Assembly (NCBI GenBank): GCA_046758905.1
Contig: JBHIBC010000003.1
Span: forward strand, 1-64,000
Origin: JBHIBC01 sp046758905
GTDB lineage: Bacteria > Acidobacteriota > Polarisedimenticolia > Gp22-AA2
DNA: 64,000 nt
Reading direction: 5' to 3'
In this document: positions 18,320 to 25,989 of the stretch, piece by piece
Numbering within the stretch: the first letter of the stretch is position 1
Layout of the letters: every line of letters begins with the position of its first letter
The notes under the pieces: model-generated
What the model was told of the DNA's origin: nothing
Databases searched by the model: none
Seen by the model: only the letters and a program-made list of their open reading frames with translations
Made by a program: the position numbers and the translations under genes

Positions 18320-18619
18320 ATGCGAAAGATGAACAAGGCGGTGGTGGCGGCGATCGTCGTGGCATCACTGGCTCTGACCTCGACGGCCCTCATGGCGGCC
18401 CCCACCCAGGGCGCCACCGCGGCCTCCGAGCGCGCGGCCAGCATGACCGTCTTCCAGCAGTTCACGCAGCTCCTCGCGGAACTGTTCGGTAACGACACCC
18501 CGGGGAATGCCCCGGCCGAGGCCCCCGGCAAGACCCAGATCCGCCAGCCCTCGAACAACGGCAACGCGAGCGAGGGTGCTATTTGGCCGGGAAGCTGCCG
18601 ACTCGGTTGTCGTTTCTAA
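18320..18619 (+). CDS. Small secreted peptide, C-terminal Cys pair
   Basis: 99 aa with an excellent ribosome-binding site (GGGAGGA). The first ~26 residues are a classic signal peptide (basic MRKMNK, hydrophobic VVAAIVVASLALTS, ALMA cleavage). The mature part has an amphipathic stretch (FQQFTQLLAELFGN), a Pro/Ala/Gly/Asn-rich middle (TPGNAPAEAPG, QPSNNGNAS) and ends GSCRLGCRF. The two cysteines could form a disulfide or serve as modification sites. I recognise no family. It is monocistronic: sigma-54 promoter upstream, terminator downstream, and kinase-activator genes on both sides. A signal, adhesin or modified peptide are all possible. Confidence 0.75.
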   Translation: MRKMNKAVVAAIVVASLALTSTALMAAPTQGATAASERAASMTVFQQFTQLLAELFGNDTPGNAPAEAPGKTQIRQPSNNGNASEGAIWPGSCRLGCRF

Positions 18620-18658
18620 CTCCAGAAACCCTGTCCAGCTGCTAGTTACTTGCCGACT

Positions 18659-18690
18659 TTGGGGCCCACCCAGGGCCCCAATTTCTTCAT
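18659..18690 (+). terminator. Intrinsic terminator after secreted peptide gene
   Basis: TTGGGGCCC and GGGCCCCAA form a perfect 9-bp stem with a 5-nt loop, followed by TTTCTTCATT. It lies 40 nt after the peptide stop codon and would separate that transcript from the second fusion gene. Confidence 0.8.
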
Positions 18691-18824
18691 TCCCATTTGC
18701 CCCGCACACCATCCCTGGGCACCTCAAAGTCCGGTTCAGACGATTCGCCCACTCGACATCTAAGGAGTTCTTCTTCACTTGCTAGCCTTGACCTCTCGAC
18801 CCGCAGACGCCACCTTACTCCGTT

Positions 18825-21800
18825 GTGAACGGATATCCCCTCGTGCCCCGATATCAAATCAACAGAACTTTGGGAACGGGTGCAACATCCGCCGTCTACT
18901 TGGCGACCGACCTGATAACGAACCGCCCTTGTGCCCTTAAGGTCTTCTCGACCAATCCCGGCTCCTCCTTACAATTCCTTGGCGAACTCGAACTCCTATT
19001 GGAGATGGGACATCCGAATATATCAACCCTCATTGATTTTGGCCGCGCCCTCTCGCCCGATTCTGGCTACCTTTCACTCGAATACGCTCCCGGCACCGAC
19101 TTCGTCTCAGCCTCGAAGGAAGCTTCCCGACATCAGTTTTTCGCAATGATTGTCGGAGTTTGCAGGGCACTCGAATACCTTCGGCGGAAAGGAATATCCC
19201 ACGGTGATCTCAAACCGCAGAATATCCTCGTCGAGCCCGTTGATAGATCGGGGTCCCACCTTCCAACAGCAAAACTCATAGATCTTGGATTTGCAAACAA
19301 GGATGTTCCCGTTCACGGTGCTTCATTACTCGGCACTGCCGAATACCTCGCACCCGAATTGATACGCGGCGAATGGCCCACAACCCACTCAGATCTCTAT
19401 TCTCTCGGAATCATCCTTTACGAATGCCTCGCCGGGTTTACCCCGTTTCACTCAGCAACTACCGGAGAAGTTCTGGACCGACATCTACGTGATGCCCCTC
19501 CCGGAATTGAAACCAAGACGCTCAGCGAGATACATCCTCTCATTTATAGACTACTTGCTAAGAATCCAAGCGACCGCCCTGCGTCTCCCTCGGAAGTCAT
19601 TCGAGTGATCAACTCAGTCTCAACCGTTGGGCAGTTCTGCGTTGAGACTCCGGATACGTGGAGTTGCGTATCCCGTCTGGCTCCCATGGTTGCCTCCAAC
19701 ACGCTCCTAGCCCGAGCCACTCGACTCCTTCGGGGAGCGGTGAAGAATTCTAGCAGTTCTAACTCCACGACAATCATGGTCAGAGGAGTGAGAGGATCTG
19801 GCAAATCACGATTGCTGAACGCCATTGCTCTTTCAGCGGTCAAATTGGGCTACAACGTTCTCCGATTCGCGACCGCGGAAGCACACGAACGGCCTGTAGC
19901 CCTCACTGAGGTCTTCGGCAGAATCCAATCAGCGCCGATCAGAAGACCCCTCTTGGTGGCCATCGACTCTTCCTCATGCAGCACACTGCAGGATCTCGAG
20001 CGCATCTCGCTGGTTATACCGAGGGGACTCAGCCATGTTCTCTGTACGACAGCAGCTCAGCATTCTCCAGTAGATGAATATCCCTCCAAAGAGGAGAGTT
20101 ACCTGGGATCATCCCGGACCGAGAATGTCCTGCGTTTGAACCTCACACCTCTCAGTCAACGGGAGGTACAACAGTTCGTCTGTTCTGCTCTTGGGCTCAC
20201 CAGTGTAGATGCCGACATCGGCCTTTATCTGCATTCCCAGTCGGGTGGCAATCCGTTCCTCGTTGCCGAGATGCTTTCCCACCTCCTCACGACGGGAGTG
20301 CTTGCCATAGGACCAGGAGGCCTAGAGAAGCGAGGATCGTTGGACAAGAAATACATAGCTGATAGCATCCAAGAAGCCTCAGTCCAAGTACTATCTCGAC
20401 TTTCTTTACATCACCGACAGGTCCTTCACGCCTTGGCAGTCGCGGAACAGCCACTGACCGTTGCGGTAATGGCCGCAGTATCTCACCTGCTTCCTGACCA
20501 TGTGAAGCAAGCATGTCATCACATGTCGACCGGTGGCATGCTCCGACCGGTAGGGTCTGATTCCTCAGATCAGTTTGTGATTTCAGCCAAGGTGCTGACA
20601 CGAGTAATTAGGATGCAAATGGCCACCTCTGAACGCAAGAGATACCACGAGCGCTTCGCACGGTGGTACGTCACTCCTCTACACGGGGCCCAAGATCTCG
20701 AACGGGCTGCCCTTCACGCGATGAAAGCTGGAATGAGGAAGGAAGCTTTCGAACTGTGCTTCCGCCACGCTGAACAATCAGAGGCCCGTTTGGACCACAG
20801 TCGGGCGGCACGCTTCTATGGCCTCGCGCTCGATCAGGATCCCCAAGAACCGCTGGCCTGGGCGAGAACAGCGCTAGGCCTTGCGGGCGCGCTGCGACAC
20901 ATAGACCAACCACTGAAGGCTCTCCGTGCTGCAACCTTGGTCCTCCGAAAGCACCGCCTATCAGATGCGGTTCGTGCTCGTGCCCACCTAGAGGCATCAC
21001 CCGCTGCTAGAATGCTCGGAAACTTCCCGCAAGCAGAGACACACGCTCGGCAAGCCCTCGTCATAGCTCGTCGCGACCACCTGTCACGAGAACGAATCGC
21101 AGCCCTTTACCAGGCCGGTGCTGCTCTCTGCTGGCAAGAGCGCATCGCTGAGGGGAGATCGTATCTCTTTGACGCCTTAGTCTCAGCCCGCTGGCTAGGG
21201 CACACGTCACTCGTATCTAGCATCCTGAACGAGATCGCTGCAGCGTGTTGGAAATCAGGGCACTTCAGGTTATCGCTCAGGTACGCGCAGCGAGGTTACG
21301 CGCTGTTACGACAAATGCAAGATGCGCATGGCGAAGCAGTGGCGCTAATGAACATTGGGATTCTCCAAGGCGATCTTGGACTGTACCGAAGCTCGCTTCG
21401 CTCTCATGAAAAAGTTCTCGCCCTTGTGGCCAGCCTCGGTCTGAAAAAGTTCGCTTCTCGCCTCAACAACAATCTAGGGGAGACATACCGTTGCACTGGT
21501 GTCCTGCAAGCTGCGTTGAATAAGTACTCGACGTCGCTGGAACTCCTTGCCGAAGAGCGTAGCAGCTTGACCTCCTTCATATCGCGCTATAACAGATCCT
21601 TAATCCTAGTCGCTGCCGGGTACTATTCGGATGCGCTGAACGGACTGCGACACGCCCTTTCTGGAGCGAAGTCTATAGGTTCACTTCAGCTTCGCTCTCT
21701 AGCACTTAGCGTCTGGACCCTCTTCCTTCTGGCGTTAGGACGTTTTGCCACCGCCCATCGGGTCGCGGCGCACGCGTGCCGGTTGGTCGAAGGGGCTCAT

Positions 21801-23918
21801 CTTTGGCAGGTCATGCTCGAGTTCAAGTCGCATATGGCTGTGTCGCTCTGGAAGAGTGGCAGAGTCGACTTGGCTCAGTCCCTCTTGAGAGACGCAATGG
21901 AGCGCTACGAGAAGCGCTCACCGTTCGACGCGAGGCTCAGAGCCAGACTGCTCAGTGCTAGCTTCGAGTTCGAGCTGAACGGCCCGAAGGGTTCCGTCGA
22001 GCGAAGTGTCGATTCCCTCCTGGCAACAGCGCGCAGGAAGAAGATGCTGTGGCACCTCTGTTTCGCGGCAATGTTGAAGGCGGATCTGCTGCTGAAGTCC
22101 AATCGCCTCGAGGAGGCGGAAGGCCTTGTCCTCGAGGCCTGTAGGGTGAGCCGCGCTGCAGCGGACAGACCATCCTACTGGCGCGCGACCTTCCTGCTCG
22201 GACGGGTCTACGAGAGAATGTTGCGCTACGAATCAGCCCTCCGTTGCTATCGCATCTCCGCCCTGACTCTCGAGGAACTAACGATGGACATCCAGGAGGA
22301 ACGGTACAGGCAGTCGTTTCTCGAGCAGGGAGAAGTGAGGGAAGTGATGGATCGACACGCACGGTTAAAGGGGGAGGTGGGCAGGCAAGCCCGTCGCTCT
22401 CTAGCGATCGTCAACCGGAGTGACATGGCGTCCCGCAGGATGCTCGCCGCCTTGAGCAGCATTGGGCGAAAGCTCAGCTCCATCCTGAATCTTGACGAAC
22501 TGCTCGCGAGTCTCCTCGATTCGGCAATAGAAAACGTGAGGGCCGAACGTGGAATCGTTTTCCTGCGCGATGAGGCCACCGGAGAGATGCGTGCAGAGTG
22601 CGCCAGGGGGATGGATCAGCAGAGCTTGCGCGAGGTCTCGTCCTTCAGTCGGTCGGTGGTCAACCAAGTGGCGAGTGGTTCGACGGTTCTGACCGTTGAT
22701 GTCGGCAAGGATCCCATGTTCTCCGCATCCAGCAGCATGGTGCTGCACGAGATCAAGTCTGTTCTCTGCGTGCCGATGCGTGCGCAGGGACGTGTCACCG
22801 GTGTGATCTACCTGGACACGCGCCGCGCTGCTCAGCTGTTCACCGATAAGGAAAGAGCGTTCGTCGAATCGTTCGCCAGCCAGGCAGCGATTGCCATCGA
22901 GAACGCCCGACTGTTTGGCCGGATGACCGCCGAGAACGCCCGGCTGCGGCGCGAGATCGAGGGCCGCTCCAGCTTCGGGAACCTGGTCGGAACGAGCTCC
23001 GCTATGAGACGACTCGGGGGGACTATCAGCAGCGCTGTGGACAGTAACTGCAATGTGCTCATTCTCGGGGAAAGCGGCACGGGCAAGGAATTGGTCGCAA
23101 GGGCCATTCACTACGGCGGTCCGCGTCGGGAAAAGGAGTTCGTCGCGATCGATTGCGGCACGCTCCCAGAGAACCTTCTGGAGGCCGAGCTCTTTGGGTA
23201 CTGTCGCGGAGCTTTTACGGGGGCCGACCGAGATCGTCCCGGGCTGATCGAGGCGGCACAGGGCGGGACGCTGTTTCTGGACGAGGTCACCAGCACGAGC
23301 GCGGGGTTCCAAGCCCGGTTGCTCAGGGTTATCCAGGAGAGAGAGGTGCGCCGTGTCGGAGAGCGCACTCCTCGTCAGGTGGACATACGAGTGATCGCGG
23401 CATCGAACGCCGACATCGTGTCCCTCATGTGCAGGGGACAGTTCCGCCGCGACCTGTTCTATCGCCTCAACGTACTGCCGATCGAGGTCCCTCCTCTGCG
23501 TGAGAGGCGAGAGGACATTCCACTCCTAGTCCACCACTTTCTGAAAAAACACTCACCCGGCGGGCACACCAAGATGAGGCTGGCACCCGGGTTCCTGGAC
23601 AGTCTTTCCGAGTACGACTGGCCCGGCAATGTTCGCGAGCTTGAGAACGCCATCGAGCATGCCTTGGCTCTCTGTCCAGGCAATCTGCTGACGGTGGAAC
23701 ACCTCCCGGAGAGTCTGTCCCAGCGACGAGTCGCGATGGAGCTTCCCGCGGGCGAGAAAGCGCGCAAGTCCGGCGAGCAGCTGATGATCGAGGATGCGCT
23801 GCAGCGATGTGGCGGTGACAAGGCGAAGGCCGCCCGGTATATCGGATGGAACCGCCAAAAGCTATATCGCCGGATGAAGATGTTGGGTATCCGCTCCGAC
23901 TATGGAAAGGCCGCGTGA
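18825..23918 (+). CDS. Ser/Thr kinase-ATPase-TPR-GAF-sigma54 activator fusion (K2)
   Basis: 1697 aa from a GTG start with no clear ribosome-binding site. Same architecture as K1: kinase (about 8-265; GTGATSAVYLA, ALKVF, HGDLKPQN, IDLGFA), P-loop ATPase (VRGSGKSR at about 322), TPR solenoid (about 600-1150), GAF (about 1205-1360), sigma-54 AAA+ (GESGTGKE at about 1415, GAFTGA at about 1462, FLDEVTS) and a Fis-type HTH (AARYIGWNRQKLYRRM). The kinase has HGD in place of HRD and DLG in place of DFG, and its ATPase Walker B is weak (LLVAIDSS). The first ~3 kb have far lower G+C (sampled lines 43-55%) than neighbours, while the 3' third is nearer 60%. Its HTH closely resembles that of the third activator downstream. 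Confidence 0.9.
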   Translation: MNGYPLVPRYQINRTLGTGATSAVYLATDLITNRPCALKVFSTNPGSSLQFLGELELLLEMGHPNISTLIDFGRALSPDSGYLSLEYAPGTDFVSASKEASRHQFFAMIVGVCRALEYLRRKGISHGDLKPQNILVEPVDRSGSHLPTAKLIDLGFANKDVPVHGASLLGTAEYLAPELIRGEWPTTHSDLYSLGIILYECLAGFTPFHSATTGEVLDRHLRDAPPGIETKTLSEIHPLIYRLLAKNPSDRPASPSEVIRVINSVSTVGQFCVETPDTWSCVSRLAPMVASNTLLARATRLLRGAVKNSSSSNSTTIMVRGVRGSGKSRLLNAIALSAVKLGYNVLRFATAEAHERPVALTEVFGRIQSAPIRRPLLVAIDSSSCSTLQDLERISLVIPRGLSHVLCTTAAQHSPVDEYPSKEESYLGSSRTENVLRLNLTPLSQREVQQFVCSALGLTSVDADIGLYLHSQSGGNPFLVAEMLSHLLTTGVLAIGPGGLEKRGSLDKKYIADSIQEASVQVLSRLSLHHRQVLHALAVAEQPLTVAVMAAVSHLLPDHVKQACHHMSTGGMLRPVGSDSSDQFVISAKVLTRVIRMQMATSERKRYHERFARWYVTPLHGAQDLERAALHAMKAGMRKEAFELCFRHAEQSEARLDHSRAARFYGLALDQDPQEPLAWARTALGLAGALRHIDQPLKALRAATLVLRKHRLSDAVRARAHLEASPAARMLGNFPQAETHARQALVIARRDHLSRERIAALYQAGAALCWQERIAEGRSYLFDALVSARWLGHTSLVSSILNEIAAACWKSGHFRLSLRYAQRGYALLRQMQDAHGEAVALMNIGILQGDLGLYRSSLRSHEKVLALVASLGLKKFASRLNNNLGETYRCTGVLQAALNKYSTSLELLAEERSSLTSFISRYNRSLILVAAGYYSDALNGLRHALSGAKSIGSLQLRSLALSVWTLFLLALGRFATAHRVAAHACRLVEGAHLWQVMLEFKSHMAVSLWKSGRVDLAQSLLRDAMERYEKRSPFDARLRARLLSASFEFELNGPKGSVERSVDSLLATARRKKMLWHLCFAAMLKADLLLKSNRLEEAEGLVLEACRVSRAAADRPSYWRATFLLGRVYERMLRYESALRCYRISALTLEELTMDIQEERYRQSFLEQGEVREVMDRHARLKGEVGRQARRSLAIVNRSDMASRRMLAALSSIGRKLSSILNLDELLASLLDSAIENVRAERGIVFLRDEATGEMRAECARGMDQQSLREVSSFSRSVVNQVASGSTVLTVDVGKDPMFSASSSMVLHEIKSVLCVPMRAQGRVTGVIYLDTRRAAQLFTDKERAFVESFASQAAIAIENARLFGRMTAENARLRREIEGRSSFGNLVGTSSAMRRLGGTISSAVDSNCNVLILGESGTGKELVARAIHYGGPRREKEFVAIDCGTLPENLLEAELFGYCRGAFTGADRDRPGLIEAAQGGTLFLDEVTSTSAGFQARLLRVIQEREVRRVGERTPRQVDIRVIAASNADIVSLMCRGQFRRDLFYRLNVLPIEVPPLRERREDIPLLVHHFLKKHSPGGHTKMRLAPGFLDSLSEYDWPGNVRELENAIEHALALCPGNLLTVEHLPESLSQRRVAMELPAGEKARKSGEQLMIEDALQRCGGDKAKAARYIGWNRQKLYRRMKMLGIRSDYGKAA

Positions 23919-23923
23919 TATTG

Positions 23924-23988
23924 TGTGACACTTGAGGTGTTCGCTGCTCAGATTGTGACAGAAGGGAACCGATCCAAAATCTGTTACC
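23924..23988. promoter_or_regulatory. Repeated TGTGACA elements, putative upstream activator sites
   Basis: TGTGACA occurs at 23924-23930 and again at 23954-23960, exactly 30 bp apart, and a related inverted element CTGTTACC lies at 23981-23988. They sit roughly 90-155 bp upstream of the -24/-12 element at 24079 and immediately after the K2 stop codon. Near three-turn spacing fits two activator dimers on one DNA face. Autoregulation by K2 or by the third activator is an inference. Confidence 0.45.
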
Positions 23989-24078
23989 CTCTGATGCATC
24001 GGACCGCGAAGCGTCTATCTCCATCCGCCCCAATGCCTTCCGAGGTCCGGCACACACGAAGCCATACGAGACGGCGCC

Positions 24079-24094
24079 TGGTATCACGCTTGCT
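24079..24094 (+). promoter_or_regulatory. Sigma-54 (-24/-12) promoter of third activator gene
   Basis: TGGTATCACGCTTGCT has the GG (24080-24081) and GC (24092-24093) exactly 10 bp apart, as in the -24/-12 consensus, and shares TGG-ATC and TTGCT with the peptide promoter at 18256. The predicted start is near 24105, leaving about 55 nt before the ATG. Confidence 0.65.
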
Positions 24095-24159
24095 CCCCTA
24101 GGCGACTCCCAGCCGGTTTCATCGAGAATCCAGCCCCGGCGGGAAGGAGAGACCCGGGC

Positions 24160-25479
24160 ATGGCAATACCATCCTCCAAACAGCTCGACCTTGCCGCCTT
24201 GCTCACCGACCTGAAACGGATCGGCGGGCAGGCGCGCACCCTCGCCGAGCGGCAGACGGTGACCGAGTCGTTCATGGACATGGACGACTTGCTGATGCTG
24301 GAAGAGGCGACCAAGCGGATCATCGTGGCCCTGAGCAAGAAGGTGATGTATGGCCTACCGTTTGGAACCGATGTCCGTATTGCCGCTGTCGAGGCCACCC
24401 ATCACCAGGCGCTTGCTGGCGGGCCCACAGCTGGGCAAACGGTCCCTGCACAGGCGTCGCGCACTTACCCGGAGACGAACCCGGATCGGGCGACGTCGCG
24501 ATCACAACGCGGACGGCCGCGACCGCACGGGATCGTTGGTTCAACCGAGGGCGTGCGTCGAGTCCACCAACTGATCGAGAAGGCATCCGCGTGCTCGCTC
24601 CCGGTGCTGATACAGGGCGAAAGCGGTACCGGAAAGGAGCTGGTGGCTCGAGCCATTCACGAACGCTCGGATCGGCGCAATCGGCGCTTCTGCTGTGAGA
24701 ACTGCTCGGCCTTGTCCGAGAGCCTGCTCGAATCGGAGCTCTTCGGCCACGTGCGCGGCTCCTTCACAGGCGCCGATCGCGATCGCAAGGGGATCCTCGA
24801 GCTGGCCGACGGGGGCACTCTCTTCCTCGACGAGATCGGCGACATGAGCCTGCGTATGCAGAGCAAGCTGCTGCGTGCGCTCCAGGAGCACGAGTTTCGG
24901 CCGGTGGGCGGCCGAGAGACGATTCGAATAGACGTGCGAATCATCTCGGCCACCAACCGGCGACTGGCCCAGCTGATGAGAGAGGGTGCCTTCCGCGAGG
25001 ATCTCTTCTATCGCATCAACGTTATCGCCATCAATCTCCCCCGACTTCAGGCGCGAAAGGAAGACATCCCCCAGCTCACTGATCACTTCCTCGACCGAAT
25101 AGCCGAGGACACCGGTCTTCCCAGAAAGGTGCTCTCCACCGGAGCGCTTGAGCTCCTCTCCGGGTACCACTGGCCTGGGAACATCCGGGAGCTCGAGAAC
25201 GTCATTCAGCGCGCCGTAGCGCTGAGTGACAGCCTGCGCATCGAGGCATCGGACCTTCCCGACCGGATCCGTCATGTAATGATCACGGAAGAATCCCCTC
25301 AGTACACCTCCGCCGGGAAAGGCGGCGAACAGCTGATGATCGAGAAGGCGCTGCACAACTTCGACGGGGACAAGACTCGCGCGGCGCGGTTCATCGGCTG
25401 GAGCCGGCCCAAACTCTACCGACGCATGCGCGTCTACGGCATCCCGATCGATTTCGGGCGCGCCCGACGAAACGCATAG
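24160..25479 (+). CDS. Stand-alone sigma-54 activator without recognised sensor domain
   Basis: 439 aa with GGAAGGAG before the ATG. The N-terminal ~120 residues contain no known sensor: a short helical part ([16 protein letters not shown]) and a Pro/Arg-rich linker. The AAA+ domain has GESGTGKE (about 153), FLDEIGD and GNIRELENV. The sigma-54 contact loop is GSFTGA rather than GAFTGA, a tolerated but less usual form. The C-terminal HTH ([16 protein letters not shown], preceded by [10 protein letters not shown]) is close to that of K2, so both may read the same sites. Its own promoter looks sigma-54 dependent, suggesting a cascade or positive feedback. Confidence 0.88.
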   Translation: MAIPSSKQLDLAALLTDLKRIGGQARTLAERQTVTESFMDMDDLLMLEEATKRIIVALSKKVMYGLPFGTDVRIAAVEATHHQALAGGPTAGQTVPAQASRTYPETNPDRATSRSQRGRPRPHGIVGSTEGVRRVHQLIEKASACSLPVLIQGESGTGKELVARAIHERSDRRNRRFCCENCSALSESLLESELFGHVRGSFTGADRDRKGILELADGGTLFLDEIGDMSLRMQSKLLRALQEHEFRPVGGRETIRIDVRIISATNRRLAQLMREGAFREDLFYRINVIAINLPRLQARKEDIPQLTDHFLDRIAEDTGLPRKVLSTGALELLSGYHWPGNIRELENVIQRAVALSDSLRIEASDLPDRIRHVMITEESPQYTSAGKGGEQLMIEKALHNFDGDKTRAARFIGWSRPKLYRRMRVYGIPIDFGRARRNA

Positions 25480-25989
25480 GATGCTGCCGAGCTCCCCGGC
25501 CACGAGACGGCCTGGCGGGCGGTCCTGACCTGAGTGGCCGTCCGGGCTCGACCGAGAGTCGAGCTTGCAGCCTCGCGCGCCGCGACTGGATCCGTGCTGA
25601 TCGAATCCCGCGCCAGGGCCCGACCGTTCTCTCCGTCAGCGAAGCTCCCGCATCGGATCCGGCGCACCTCGCCGAAGCGGGCGGGACGGCGCTCTTCACC
25701 ACCCACGGAGGGCGTCAACGACAGCAAGTCGTGATCTGCCGAGGGGATGGAGAACGGCCGTGACCGACGGGATCGGTCCCGTAGGATCGGCGGGCTCCTC
25801 ATGCGAAGCAGCTCAACGACCCGGGAGGCGCTCCGATCTTCCCCGCCCACGACCGGCAGCCGCAGCCTCCTGGAGGCGTCCTCCACCTCCTCGCTTGCGA
25901 CGAGAACACGTTCCCGAGAGGTGTCCTTTCGCCGGACACCGAGAGCGCCGGCGACTCGAGGACTGCGGTGGAGCGCAGCGCAGCCTCGC
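25480..25989. other. Intergenic region between convergent genes
   Basis: About 510 nt between the end of the third activator and the end of the VIT/VWA gene. Open frames on both strands lack start signals, hydrophobic leaders or recognisable motifs, so I support no gene here. The only structure noted is the hairpin at 25546-25566. Confidence 0.5.
25546..25566 (+). terminator. Possible hairpin terminator after third activator
   Basis: GCTCGAC and GTCGAGC pair perfectly around a 5-nt loop and are followed by only TT. The weak T-run makes this a candidate only. Confidence 0.3.

Noticed and set aside
18690..18824. A -24/-12 promoter directly before K2
   Set aside because: TGGGCACCTCAAAG-like sequence lacks GC at the required 10-bp distance from GG.
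25480..25989. A second secreted-peptide gene after the third activator
   Set aside because: No short frame with a signal peptide or ribosome-binding site on either strand.
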